Assembly (NCBI GenBank): GCA_965644295.1
Contig: CBFFRP010000141.1
Location: forward strand, 285,973-349,972
Direction of reading: 5' to 3'
Length of the DNA: 64,000 nt
Origin: Paraphysomonas bandaiensis
Lineage: Eukaryota; Chrysophyceae
Part shown: positions 33,850 through 46,400 of the stretch, in pieces
Position numbering within the stretch: position 1 is the first letter of the stretch
Layout of the letters: each line of letters starts with the position of its first letter
Translations under genes and position numbers: made by a program
Notes under the pieces: model-generated
The model's input: the letters and a program-made list of their open reading frames with translations, nothing else
The model's database searches: none
Told to the model about the DNA's origin: nothing

Positions 33850-36800
33850 ATGAATAACACTAACAGTAATACAAATTCCACTATAGATAATGATTTCAAC
33901 AATGACACCAACAGTACCAGTACCAATACTGATATAACAGAATTTGGTGGTAGAAGAAAACGTAGTCCACCACTAGCACAATTAGAAACATTAACATCAC
34001 ATAATATATGGATAATTCTTTTATTACCATTTCTATTAGCAGTTATCACTATTGTATTAGATATTAATAAAGGATTACATCGTGAAGTGATACGATTATC
34101 ATCAAGTTATTGTGATAGACCCTTAATATGTCATACATATGATAATGTGTTAAGTTTTGAAATTACTACTGATGCTATACTTTTAAAACATATATTATTA
34201 ACTGGTAAATTACACGGACATATGATGTCAGATTTACCGTCTATGCGAACGAGTATTGAGATAGAAGCTGTGGATAGCGCTGGAATAAGGAAGCAGTTAC
34301 TACTAGAGACTCTTACTCACCGACTTAGTCGCTATCCATCTTGGGTTCCGTTGGGAGGATTTGCGGCTGAGCGTCCATGGCTACTGCCACAGAGCAGGTA
34401 TATACGAGGAACAGTTACTGTAACCTCCCCAAATGGGGAATCTGCGGAGGAGCTCCTGGACCACACATCATTTGCTGTGCACTTTCAACGCCGATCCTTT
34501 ACAGCCCTGCGTGCAGCACTACAAGTGATACTTGCTCTGAGCTCACTTTTCGTGTTAGTAGCTTGGACTCGTCGTATGGTGCGACACCATGTTGGACTCA
34601 GAGAGTCCGTGCACGGGTCTGCTGGTGGAACGTCATCTTTCGTTTCGTCGAGGTATCACTGCTGTTTAGCTTATCTCACGCCAGAGCAGGTATGGTAGTA
34701 TGATAGACATATATCTATAAACAATGTTTATGTATCTTGTAGATATACACGTTTTTGCTGCTTGTGTCTTTGGTGATGTGGCAAGATCTGCCAGGAGCGA
34801 TGTGCACGCTGATGTTATATTTATTCTCTATGGAAGTGTCAGAGACACACTTGTTTGCCACCTCTCTGGTAAAATTGTGGGGTCAGCAAGGTACTAAGAT
34901 GAGCCCTGTTAGTGCTGTCGTCACGCTTGAGATTGTAGGGCTTTTCTTCTCCCTACTGCTGCTTTCTGCAGGCGTGGGATGCGGACAAGAGCGGGGGCCG
35001 GAATCAAGGCGAGCAGTGCGCATAGCAGAGGAAAAGAAAATGGAAGATTCGTGGTGGGCAGTAGATGCATTCAATGACAGTCGCTTCAGAAGAGTGAGCG
35101 TCAAGGGAGGGAGGTCCGCATCCTCTGGAAGCGATGTATCAGTGCGATCTGGCCCGGACTGGCTTTATTCTTCCAAGGACGAGGCGGATAGTTCGTCAGA
35201 ACAAAGTACGACTTGTCGAGATATGGGAATGGGACACGGTAAGGTATTTTCTCTTTGTCGGAGCTATGGCGATTTGTCTGAGGAACACTTGCCACTTGTA
35301 AGAAGCCATCCACTCTCTCCTTTATTCTTCGACTTCATCATAGGGAAATGTGTCGTGCTCTTTGTTGATTTGGTTGTCGTGACAACTCAGAATATCTTGA
35401 CGTTTCCGACAGTGGCGGATAGCATTACTGGAATACACATTGGTCTATTCATTGAACAGAGTCTGTATGCTGTGTTCAGCATATTTCTAGTTCCTGTTCG
35501 GCTGTTTTGGATAGTCTTGATTGCGGGGGCGCTTCTGGAGAGTGGAGTACAACTTAAAGCTACTCGATACATGAGCTCACGCTATCAGCATGTTGCGTTC
35601 AAACTGTTTGTGAATCAAGTTTTTATGGGGCTTGGGTTACTCTGTGTCACCTATGTGTTCCAGATATACAGGTTCCTGAGCACTGTTACACGACAAGCCG
35701 GAGGGCAAAGTGTGAGTGAGTTATGGGAGAGTAGTGTTGTCACAGCTGACAGAGGATTCGGTGCTTGGGGTGGGCGCGAAGCGGAGATAGGAGAGCTGTT
35801 GTACGTATCTGGCATCTGTTATGCCATAGCATTTCTTTTTGCCGCACCCGTAGCCTCATCTTACGCTAATATATACGAACATAGCGAAAAAGGCCTATCT
35901 GGAACTATCCATGAGTACCGTGTACTTGAACCAGCTGCCACAGCACGCCCGGATTCGTGGCGACACAGTAATAAGCGGAAGTCATACCAGTCGATCGGTA
36001 CCACTGGCAGCGCGTCTTCTAGTTCTTACTCTGAAGATATATCGGCTGCCTTCGAGTCGGATACTAGAGGTTTAGACCTAGAAATGTTTCCGTTAATTCC
36101 AAGTTCGGCGATGCGGCCGTCTTTCTCTCCTAGACGGTCAAAGAAAAGAAATCGTAAAATGTTTTGCCTGGAGACGGCATGTATTATGATGGAGTGCGCA
36201 TGGCAGACGTATTTCATTCCGTTAGATGACCCGCGATCAGAAGACGAGGCAGCAGCTCGACTTGCAAGCCAAGATATATTTGCAACCATGCTGGGAACCT
36301 CTGCCCAAGCAAAGATGAATGTTTCGCAATACGGCCTGCGATATATTCGCAGTTTTTTGTCTCGGCGAGGGGATATTAGTGGGTACTTAGCTAATGGCAG
36401 TGACCGCATCATTGTATCGTTCAGAGGGACCGTAGGTGGCTCTAATATGATCACTGATATGAACATGCTACAGACGCGATACCCTGACTGGACTTTGAAG
36501 AAGAGGTACCTAAGAGAATTGTTTGATTCATTGTTGCAGAGTGAGGGTGTGTCACACACTGGATGCGAAGTGGATACACCCGATGAGTTTGACATATACT
36601 ACAATGAGAGCAAGAGCGAGAAAGACGTCGAACTTGGGTCTGTTTCTTCGAATTCGCGTGTTGAACATGGTGACAATACCGATGAGGACAGGGAGTCAGA
36701 GAAGAAATCTTCTCTCGGAGAGTGCATGCGGGCGATAGTGTCAGTCATTCCTGTGGCGAGACACACACTCCCACTCATTCACTACGGGTTCTGGCAAGCG

Positions 36801-37535
36801 TACGAGTCCATTCGGGAGGAATTTCTTAAAGTGCTCATAATCGGCGTACTGGATAAGCTAGGAATTCCAATTGGTGCACTAGCTCGTGGAGTCAGAACGG
36901 ACCACGAATTTTATCAAACGAGACAGCCTTCTTGCGATTCTGTTGGCAAAGAGAAACACCGCGAGTTTCTGGAGCTGTACATATGTGGACACTCGCTTGG
37001 GGGCGCACTCTCTGTCCTTGCAGCACTCGATGTATCTCATAACGCCGAGGCAATTCTTGGCGAAATATTCAGGCGATGTCCTTTTTGGCCTCAAACCCAT
37101 CAACCAAAGGTGTTGTTACCAACAGTTTATACTTTCGGAAGTCCGAGAATCGGCAATGCACAATTTTCTCGTATTGTTGAACAGAATATTCCGAACTTGT
37201 TTAGAGTAGAAGTTGATGGGGACATTATCTGTCGAATGCCGCGGTGGCTGGGAATGTACCGTCACTGTGGGATTCACATAATTGTCGATGCAGAGGAAGG
37301 TGGTAGTTTGATTGTCAACCCGACTATTGTAGAGTCTCAATTGTTGAGAAGAGGGAGTGGAACGACCGCGCATCACTCCCTGTCAATGTATAGAGCGTGT
37401 TTAGAAGCATGTTTTTTACCAAATGAATTGGAGGTGTATTTAAACAAATATTACTCCTTCATGTTGGAAACTGATAAGCAGGTCTCATCGACTACGAGTT
37501 CAAGCCATCTACGGAATTTGCCCGAATGGTTATAG
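33850..37535 (+). CDS. Multi-pass membrane protein (TMEM181/Wntless-like) fused to class-3 lipase
   Basis: Two exons (33850-34689, 34743-37535) with a 53-nt intron encode 1210 aa. The first 35 residues are Asn/Thr/Ser-rich. A hydrophobic segment follows (IWIILLLPFLLAVITIVLDI, about 54-73), then a soluble domain of about 140 residues, then a run of membrane segments. This part includes AYLTPEQIYTFLLLVSLVMW formed across the splice, which resembles the TMEM181/Wntless family; further helices continue to about residue 620. From about residue 730 a class-3 (DAG-type) lipase follows: FRGTVGGSN, HYGFWQAY, catalytic serine in CGHSLGGALS, YTFGSPRIGN, acid residue in VDGDIICRMP, and likely catalytic His in TAHHSLSMY. 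The lipase would act at the membrane in which the protein sits. The lipase call is firm and the N-terminal family is tentative. Confidence 0.85.
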
Positions 37536-37797
37536 GCTGGATTTTATTATCTAAACGAATAAATTTTTTGTGTTTTTCGTGTTTTGTGTTCTGCTATAGG
37601 TAATAGAATTACTAACGTGTACCACTAGCTTTTTAAATAATACATGTACATAGAAGTAATCAACCTATTAAAAGTGTTGTTATCAACGAAACAGTGCAGC
37701 CTTCGCATGAAAGCAATCGATCCGAATGTAAAACGAATGCTTGACCGAATAAGAATGACGCAATAAAATGGTTCAGCGTTTTATCCCTTATATATAG
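37536..37797. other. Intergenic, no gene seen
   Basis: 3' flank of the lipase-fusion gene up to a small transposon. It contains nothing else recognised. Confidence 0.4.
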
Positions 37798-37905
37798 CAG
37801 GGTCTGGTAACTGTTAATGGTAATGGCATTAATGGTAACGGCATTAAAAGTAATGCCATTATAATTGCCGGGAACCGGACTACCATTAATGGTTATCTGG
37901 CCCTG
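37798..37905. mobile_element. hAT-type MITE with perfect 8-bp target duplication
   Basis: A 108-bp element begins CAGGGTCTGGTAACTGTTAA and ends with GGTTATCTGGCCCTG, inverted termini starting CAGGG. The 8-bp sequence ATATATAG is repeated exactly on both sides (37790-37797 and 37906-37913). CAGGG termini and an 8-bp duplication are hallmarks of hAT elements. Internally it consists of alternating CATTAATGG-type words and codes for nothing. Confidence 0.85.
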
Positions 37906-38199
37906 ATATATAGTAGCCAATATATGTTCAACACTTCTACCTTAACTGTAACAAGCTACGTTTCCTACGACGCATAGTCCTCTTATTTCTTCCACAAGCA
38001 TATGAAAGTATACTACCGCATTCAATATGCAATATGCTACACTCTCACTCTCACACCATCCTTATAATTAAGATGAGTATTATATATTAGACAATAGATG
38101 CTCACCCTGAACCGATACTTCTGTTTTACGACAACGTTGTATAACGATGAGATATCATATGCAACAACAGAACTGTGTTCATTGATTTAAATCATACGT
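37906..38199. other. Intergenic between convergent genes, no gene seen
   Basis: AT-rich spacer between the MITE and the 3' end of the threonine dehydrogenase-like gene. Nothing recognised. Confidence 0.4.
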
Positions 38200-39317
38200 T
38201 TAGTTCATTACATCAGAATTACAAGACTGCCTCTCCTGATGTGCTTCAATTATATGTTTAACCGTGGTAGGAAAATCAGTGGAAGCAAGAAAACCAATGC
38301 GGTCTATCGCTTCCCAATGGCAAAGCGAATCTGGCCAAGTAACAGAAAAATTCGCAATGCTGGGGTTCGACTCAGGATCATAGGAGTAAGAGAAATCTGG
38401 GTAGTGCTTTTTTATTTCCTCAAATAGCTCGGCAGGGGTGAACGAAAAACCAGCCAATGCAGTTCCTCTGCAGTTAGGTGGGAACTTCGAGGGGGGCGAT
38501 TGCATGAGCTTCAACATGCCTTCAATGAGGTCGCTCGAGTGGATCATCGGTAGTTTTACATCAGGGCTCACTGGGCAAACATAATGCTCTCCGCGTACTG
38601 CAGCTGCCAATGCATCCAGAGCATACTCTGTCGTACCTCCTCCCCACACTGGCTGCGTATGCAGAACACCAGGAATTATTACGAATCGTGTATCGAATCC
38701 TTCCCTATCGGCATATTGATGTAAGAGTTCGCGACATTGCCGTTTCTGTACCCCGTAATCACTACCCGGGTTTTGGTCAGGGTTATCCATCACCCATTGT
38801 GCAGTGGCACCCTCTCGAGGAGAAGACGTTCCATAACTGCCGATAGAATCCGAAAAATACAGCTTCTTTATATTAAACTCTTTCATACACGCGAGCACTC
38901 GTTGCATCCCACCAACCGTTACATCATGTGCACTAGAGGGATCTTTCGCTGTGTCTACAGAGAGAGGAGCCGCTAGATTCCATACAGAGTCAATAGAATC
39001 TGCATGCCGTTCAAATACCGCACGAATCGATTGATTATCTCGAATATTAAACCCAAACTCACATATAACATCACTAGCAAGATGATCAGGTAGAGGAGAG
39101 CGATGGAGTGCTATAGAGAGTAAGAGTAAGTGAGTGTGAGTGAGTGTGTATGACTGTATATGTACCTGCTATTACAGAGTGTTTTCCATGTGTTTTGATG
39201 AGTTCTGATATCAGATTTTGACCAATGGAACCTATGAGTGAGAGGATGTGGTGAGGGATGTGAGGATATGGGTGGATATGTGTGACCTGCAGCGCCTATG
39301 ACGAGAATACGCTTCAT
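38200..39317 (-). CDS. L-threonine 3-dehydrogenase-like short-chain dehydrogenase
   Basis: Three exons (39287-39317, 39166-39231, 38200-39110) with introns of 55 nt each give 335 aa. The Rossmann dinucleotide motif is assembled across the first splice as ILVIGAAGSIGQNL. Further landmarks are VWNLAAPLSV, KKLYFSDSIGSYG and the catalytic Tyr-x3-Lys in SDYGVQKRQ. VIIPGVLHTQP, GGGTTEYALDALAAAV, LPMIHSSDLIEGML, ALAGFSFTPAELFEEI and a late WPDSL match the animal-type mitochondrial threonine dehydrogenase, an extended SDR that oxidises threonine to 2-amino-3-ketobutyrate with NAD. No clear mitochondrial presequence is visible before MKRILVIG. It is divergently arranged with the FAD oxidoreductase gene across a microsatellite. 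Confidence 0.9.
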
Positions 39318-39496
39318 AGTATGATATGATACTAATAGTAAGATACTGTACAGGTATACCTATGAGGATATATACATACACATACACTTCTGATTACATG
39401 CACTTCACTTCCTTTAAGAATATCAGCCAGAACAATCCTCCGCTCCACATACATACAGCAGTATATGCATACATACATACAGCAGTATATACATAT

Positions 39497-39920
39497 ATAC
39501 ATACATACATACATACATACATACATACATACATACATACATACATACATACATACATACATACATACATACATACATACATACATACATACATACATAC
39601 ATACATACATACATACATACATACATACATACATACATACATACATACATACATACATACATACATACATACATACATACATACATACATACATACATAC
39701 ATACATACATACATACATACATACATACATACATACATACATACATACATACATACATACATACATACATACATACATACATACATACATACCTACATAC
39801 ATACATACATACATACATACCTACATACATACATACATACATACATACATACATACATACATACATACATACATACATACATACATACATACATACATAC
39901 ATACATACATACATACATAC
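39497..39920. repeat. ATAC tetranucleotide microsatellite, about 105 copies
   Basis: An almost pure (ATAC)n/(GTAT)n tract of about 424 bp, with two C-for-A changes (CCTACATAC near 39791 and 39819) as the only interruptions. It fills most of the divergent promoter region between the dehydrogenase and oxidoreductase genes and runs directly into the oxidoreductase ATG. It is free of stops in several frames on both strands, which yields His-Thr-Tyr-Ile and Met-Tyr-Val-Cys type spurious ORFs. Confidence 0.97.
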
Positions 39921-41648
39921 ATGGATATCGCCATATCTTCTATGTACACCTTCACCCGATCATTACATCTCACATCCCTCCCATCTCTCTCCCCCCTCTC
40001 ATCAGACTATGACTCTGATGTTGTTATTATTGGTAGTGGTATTGTAGGGTCTTCTCTCGCTTATCATCTCACTGCTACTCATCATACATACAACACACAG
40101 AAGATCCCCTCTGTGACGGTTATAGAGAGGGGATCTGTGGGATGTGCTGCATCAGGTACCTCTCATTGCTTGTATTCTACACTTAGACTTACATTATACT
40201 CTACGTACATACATACATACATACACACGTATATATATGCGTACCTGTACTCTACTACACCGTACATGTATACTAATCTTATAATTCAGTCATATTATTT
40301 TAAATGGACTTGCATTTTACGTATGTTATTTGCTAGGTCTGAGCGCAGGTACCTTATGGTCCACTGGATATGGGAATGAATCATCACCCCTTCATACGGA
40401 GTACCTGTGCGCTGATAGCTTAGAAGTATACCGCGAAATAGAGAACAAAGGATATAACTGTGGTCTTACCAGGAACGGGATAATGGTGTTGGCGTGCACG
40501 AAAGATGAAGATGCATTCATACAAGAAGAATACGAGAATCTTACTAGACATGGACATACATGTAGTTATATTTCCTCCAGTGAGGGTATAGTGCAGGTTG
40601 ATACTGCACTACGTGGAGGTTGTGCAACATCTGCACTGTTTGCACCTCTTGGTGGGTACGTCGACCCACTCTTGGCTACTACTGCTATCAGCGATGCAGC
40701 ACGCGCACAGGGTGCTAAGGTGTTTGAAGGGCAGAATGCGGTGACGGTATTTCGTCTCGGCCCTTTTCCTGTTGAAAGCGATATAGAGGACAAGACACGT
40801 CGCCGATATGCTGTGTATTTGGATGACGGCAATTTGATATTCTGCTCTCATCTTGTGGCTGCTGGAGGTATATTTTGTGGTTCACCGCTTCATTCCTTGG
40901 GTATCTACGTTCCTGTAATGCCTGTGAAAGGCACAATGTGGGAATCTAATTCAGAGGCGGAAGTAGGGTCATCATCGCTCGCAGTCAAACACGTCATATA
41001 TGCAGCCGAAAGTGAGCTCGCATGGTCTCAGAGGAAAGAATCCTTTCCTGACTGTCCCAACTACTGCACCCATGATCGCAACGGGTTTCAGAGAGTGAGA
41101 CACTGTTACGGACGACCCAGGGGAGATGGGAGCGTGATATTTGGTGGTGGAAGGATTCCCACGACCCCCTCAGACACAGAGGTATGTGCTGTACAACGGT
41201 AAAATTCAGACCATATACTTCCTCTGTGAACAGGTGAATAGATCATGTGTGGAAGAGGTATTTCAACAGGTACAGGAAATATATCCCAATGTAGCAATTT
41301 TGGGAAAGACAGGGGGGGAATGGGCAGGCTTAATGCCTTTCTCTGTCGATGGGAAGCCTTTAGTGGGGAGTTTGAAAGGAGTGAGCGAAAGATTTGACGG
41401 TCTGTGGATTGCAGGTATGTTATTTAAAACAGCCATTGAAAATATCTAGTTACCAAGGATGGGTAGGCGGATTTGGGGGCGAAGGAATGATGTTAGGACC
41501 TGGAGTGGCGAAGCAGCTTGCAGTTTGTATTCGTACTGAAATAGATTCAACACTTTGTACTACTCGAGAGAAATCCAAAGCTAGTGAGCTACTCGTTGAT
41601 ATGAATCCCTGTCGTACTAATGGTGTGCGAAGAACAACAGAAGTGTAA
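39921..41648 (+). CDS. FAD-dependent oxidoreductase (DAO/glycine-sarcosine oxidase type)
   Basis: Four exons (39921-40155, 40337-41181, 41234-41414, 41458-41648) give 483 aa from the ATG at 39921 (MDIAISSMYTF). The first intron, 181 nt, is the longest in the window and contains its own short ATAC run. The FAD-binding Rossmann motif DVVIIGSGIVGSSLAYHL is at residues about 33-50, followed by VTVIERGSVGCAASG joined to LSAGTLWSTGYG. The substrate half contains LFAPLGGYVDPLLAT, FGGGRIPTTP and the C-terminal flavin contact IAGWVGGFGGEGMMLGPGVAKQL built across the last splice. This is the DAO (PF01266) family, which oxidises amine groups of small amino or imino acids. The exact substrate is unknown. 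The upstream repeat is in frame, so translation could also start earlier at 39465. Confidence 0.87.
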
Positions 41649-41989
41649 CAATATACCTCTTAAAGAACTTACCGGCCATGATTAATAACTTGTTGTGTGT
41701 TTGACAAGCTTTGTCACAAAACTTTGCTTAAGACAATTTGTAACTACCATGTCAAATCTGGAATATGGATACACTAAATTGAATGAGCCTTTATTCGAAA
41801 ACAATGAAAACCCAGCTTATACCGTCAACTGCATAATGGAAAGTGTGTTGTGTGGATATGGCAATGTTGTATGGGTTTAATGGTTGCATGACGTAGAATG
41901 AATTATATACACAGAAATATATGGTAACGGTTTATTATTTAGCAATAGGCGTTAAAAGCTCCCATAATTACTAATTTTTAATTAAATAG
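41649..41989. other. Intergenic, no gene seen
   Basis: 3' flank of the oxidoreductase gene. The frame at 41695-41880 lacks an ATG at its start and any motif. Confidence 0.4.
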
Positions 41990-42570
41990 CAGACTACGAA
42001 TTGCAACTACTTCTCGCTCTCCACTGGCACATCAGGATCTTCTTGCAAGGCTTCAGCCATGGCGGGTATAAACATCTCACAACATGTAATTGGCTCGTAG
42101 GAATAGCAACGATTCTAGACGCTCAGGAGTCATAATCAACTTTGTACGACTAAGAGCCTCACAACAACATTAGGGTGTGCTTCAATATATGAAGCAAGCA
42201 GCGGTAGTTGGACTCATAGAGGTACCAAGTCGAGCTTTCTTGGTGTCCAGAACATGCTTTGCAAAGTCAGTTCCCTTGAATTTTAGCCACTTGCCTTCTC
42301 AATATTTGCACTCTGGCAACAATGCTTGCATTCAGGGATAGGTATGAATACAGCTCTGGAAATTCTTGTAGTAGCTTATCAAAAACTGGCGGGCTTGGTA
42401 CAAATTGGTTCCGTCTCTTTGTAAGGCAAGCGTAACACTATGTAATTTTTCGAGTTGAGTGTTTGGGTTGTGATGCATATTGCTCAACAAACAATTTTCT
42501 AACTCTTATAGCATTGAGAAGATAATGGGCAAAGTTGCCACAAAGTACCTGTAGAGTTGCATGAACATTG
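41990..42570 (-). pseudogene. Decayed hAT transposase C-terminal region
   Basis: In shifting minus-strand frames I read LTKRRNQF, FDKLLQEFPELYSYLSLNAS, KHVLDTKKARLG, IEAHPNV and then SRTKLIMTPERLESLLFLRAN. The last phrase matches the hAT dimerisation-domain end (KRnrLspe..e.LlfLraN). Stops and frameshifts occur between all pieces. A MITE-like sequence with CAGGG ends lies just upstream at 42.7-42.8 kb in the correct orientation to be the 5' end of the same element. Confidence 0.5.
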
Positions 42571-42672
42571 TTGTCCAATATTGTTTAGAGTTTATTCGTA
42601 GTATAGAGGAGATACTATATTATCTTAAAAGCACTCAGTTCTATATAGCATATATCAAGTGCCTGTACATGT

Positions 42673-42815
42673 CATTAATGGCCCATTAATGGTAGTGCAG
42701 TTCCCGGCATTAATAGTGGCATTAATGAAAATGCCCGAACAATTATAATGCTGTTGCCGTTAATAGCCCATCAATGGCAATTAGTGCCATTACCATTACC
42801 GGTTACCAGGCCCTG
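42673..42815. mobile_element. hAT-type MITE-related sequence, left end degraded
   Basis: The right end GGTTACCAGGCCCTG (to 42815) and the internal CCATTAATGGTAGTGCAGTTCCCGG match the termini and interior of the 37.8-kb MITE in inverted orientation. The left CAGGG end is not recognisable. It is either a MITE copy or the terminal part of the decayed hAT element next to it. Confidence 0.6.
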
Positions 42816-43412
42816 ATGCTCCCTGCGTTTGCTTTGAGTGATTGGATTGGTCGAAACTGGGTAAACCTTGGTGCTTGTGGTGACGCACAAGCAGTTTTCG
42901 TAGCTCTAAATATCAGAGTCTAACGCAAGTTAGTAAAACTGCAATGCTATATTAGTTCTGATTCTTAAGCGCCTGGTGCTAATAATATGATGTTCACTAC
43001 TACACTACTAGGAAGTTGCAATGTATGATTAGAAATTCTACCATAATTCTAATCACTTTAGCATTGAGCAAGATTCGAAATTGCTGTTAATGAATTTAAA
43101 TTATAAGATGTATACAATGCACTTTACTCATTACATTTACGTAAATACATAATCATGGTGTCTTGCATTGGTGATATCGTTTTGGTAATATAATGTCATA
43201 TGCAACTTGTTCTCATGACCATTCCCTGTGTTCAACACTTATATGACAACACCTTAGCAATGACTCCCATTTGTATTTTCTTACTTAATTCCAGTCATAG
43301 CTGACAATGATAATATATGTACATGTTCTACGGTTTTCATATGCATTAGAAATATAAATCCAACATAACTGTCCACAACGACTATCCAGACAATTCACAA
43401 AAATTTTCAATA
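42816..43412. other. Intergenic, no gene seen
   Basis: AT-rich spacer at the 3' side of the large WW/PH gene. Nothing recognised. Confidence 0.5.
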
Positions 43413-46400
43413 CTAAGATAAAAACAGCACATCAGGATAAGATTCGAGAAGAATAGACATCGTGCGATGAAATAAATCTCTCTCTCTTGTAGATGAAAAT
43501 ACCATGTCAAGTGTCCTATTGGCAGTAATAATTGATAAACAACGTGCAGGGTCCAGTAAACCTCCTTTCAATAAAACTTTTGTCTGGACTCCTTTCCGAA
43601 CTTCAGTGATATCAGCCATTTTAATTGACTTTTCTAGTTGGGACCTGCTTCGGAACAATGTGAAGCTATCTTTGTTGCTAGATTTCCAAGATATCTCCTC
43701 TACAGAGGGATCGTAAAATACCAATTTAGATTTCGGGTAGCCACTAACTCCATGCTGCAAAACAATGTCAATACAAGTGTGGGAAATACGCAAACCGTAC
43801 CTTTACTACTTCATATCCATTCATCAATTTTTCACGGAGTGCTGTTTTACTCATTGAGTGCTGGCGCTGTACAACTGGAACTTCTAATGGATATTCCGTG
43901 GCATCCTCTGTTTGTTTGTCTTTCACACCACCATGGTCATCATCGGTTGATTTGCTCTCATACACATCGTCATTGTCGATTTCCGCATCTGTCTTGACTA
44001 ACCCAGTACCAGATGCACTCGAATTGAGTCTTTGCATTGCAGATGCATGACCTGACCCATCTTCAATCGACTGTTTACTGCTTGACGATGAACTACTGTC
44101 TTCTCTTTTGGGTGAAGTTCTTTCTGTCGCTGACGACTCTTTGGACTCAAGTCTTCTGTTAAGAACACGTAGTGTAGGTTTTTCAGCAGAAGTGTCTTCG
44201 AGCATACAAGGTATAGAGTCGCTATTTTTTGATTCATCATCATCTTTGAGATCTTCAACATCACTCTTCAGTACTACATGCGACCTCGTGTTAGATTCAC
44301 TACCTTTAAAGGAAATATCAGTGCTAACAGAGGGGAAAGTAGCGGATGCAGAGTTCATGGAAGCGTAATCACTATGTCTGCGGGAATTATCATCTATGCT
44401 CTCTGCAATAGAATGTGTGGACGACTTATCAGAAATTTTGCTACTCGATCTAGCTTTCAACCTCTTTTGTAGATTCAATTCTTTCGAGTTAACAATATCA
44501 TTGAATACACCACAAAAATCTGAAACATCAATGGGATCCACTGACTCACTATCTGATTGCTGAGTTCCTTCTACATACTCATTGCTCTTGAAAAAACGAC
44601 CACCATGATCGTGACTATCCCGGTAGTGTTCTTGGTCATACCGTCGCGACATATAGCTGGAATCACCGCTGTAACGAGTTGGCCTATCGTCAGCCAAGTG
44701 CTGCCTAAATCTTTCCCGACTTCTGCTGCGACTATGTCTCCTCCCAGATGTTCTATTATCAGGAGCCCTGCGACGCTGCTTTCTCATGGAAGCCGGCGAC
44801 ACACTGCCTGAAGGTTTAAAAGGTTTTTGTCGAATACTACCACATTCACTTGAACTATCATGGTGCCGAAGGAGAGATTTCCATCCTTTCTCCTGTTCCT
44901 TTGTGATCACCGTGTTATCATCACTTTCGGCGTGCATTTGGCGAGATCTAGACTCTGTTGGCTCAAACACAGTCTTCGGCATATTAGAAACAGGCTCTGG
45001 CATTTTTCGATCAAGTTTTCGTTTCATAAAGTTGTAGTTCTTGTGCCCACTCGTTGTATCAGCACTTGGATTGGAGTATCTTCTTGCTGTTACGTTCGAC
45101 GGTATATCACCACTATATCGGTTTTCAATTGGCTCATCCATAACTGAAGGATTTCCACGCACCCTACTTCGTAAGTGTTCTGGAAAGGGTATAGCGGTAG
45201 AGTGTCGGTCACTGGTGTCAATAGTTCGAGCTTTCACACTCCGTACAGACCGAGAAGATTTCGAAACTTCTATAGGAGATCGCAACGTATGAACAAAGTC
45301 CTTGCCAACATCATTAAGCGTTTTGCGCTTCGCAGGTTGTTGGGCATATGACTTCGTCGGAACCAGTAATGATGAACTCTCTGGCAAAACTACTCTAGTA
45401 TGCTTTGCAGTTGCGTTGCGACTCACAGTGCTTCTGCTCACAGTTGACCCCTTTTTAGGCTCAGTGTTAATACTAATATTCAGTGAACGCAAAGATGGTC
45501 TCATCAAATTGTTGACATATCTTACTGGAGCCTTGTGAGCGTATGTATCAACTGAAGTATTCGCTCCTGCACTTGCTGATGGGTTATTGAACCTCAAACT
45601 GGCAAAAAATTCGTTATGCTTGTCAACTAATGGTACAAATGAGTCGTCAGTTCGGGCATCAGATGTTCTGTGATTTCCCAATCCGTAGTGAGATGAACGC
45701 ATTTTGTTCATAACTGACAGAGTCGTTTTGTCGTACATATCAGTTTCAGGGGCAGCCAACATGTTCGAGACATCTACCTCCGGGTAACTGTACCATGTCT
45801 CATCCTCCAGAAGATACCGTACCGAATTTTTCTTTCGTAAGCTCACACGACTCATCATTGCTTTGAGTGATTCAATGTATCTGAAGGCTAGTGTCTGAGA
45901 TCTAACCAACTGGTCATACTGGTATTCCACCTCGCTTGGAGGGGGCAGCGGAGGAGGGGGAAAGTTTGAAACTAGAGTTGAGTCATCATCATTTTGATGA
46001 TCTGGTGGAGGCGGGTACCCGGATTCGTCGTCGAAGTACCCAGGAACACTTTCCCCAGTCAAATCAGCCACACCAAGTTCCCCGTTGCGGGTGTGATTAT
46101 TGAGCGTATTATTAGCACCCACCATCGGAGCAGACGAAACGGTAAAACTAGCTTCTGACTGGTTGTCTGAAATCACACGGGGAGATATAGTTCTCCATAG
46201 AAACATAATATCTTCATATTCCTCATCTGCTTCTTCGGCTGCTTCATCTAATAAGTCACACATGCGAAGATAGTCCTGAATTTCCTCATGGAGGTCAACC
46301 AAAAAATAGTATGATTCATGATACTGAATTTCTTCCGGATCAAGAGCGTTCCTCATTTCATTCAACTGTTCCTCAAATGCAAATGCAATTGAATCAAATA

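Noticed and set aside
39326-40012. Long open frames on both strands across the ATAC tract (His-Thr-Tyr-Ile and Met-Tyr-Val-Cys repeats)
   Set aside because: They result from a tetranucleotide microsatellite lacking stops. Only the part downstream of 39921 belongs to a recognisable protein.
41695-41880. 61-codon plus-strand frame after the FAD oxidoreductase
   Set aside because: It starts without ATG, has no motif and lies in the 3' flank of a complete gene.
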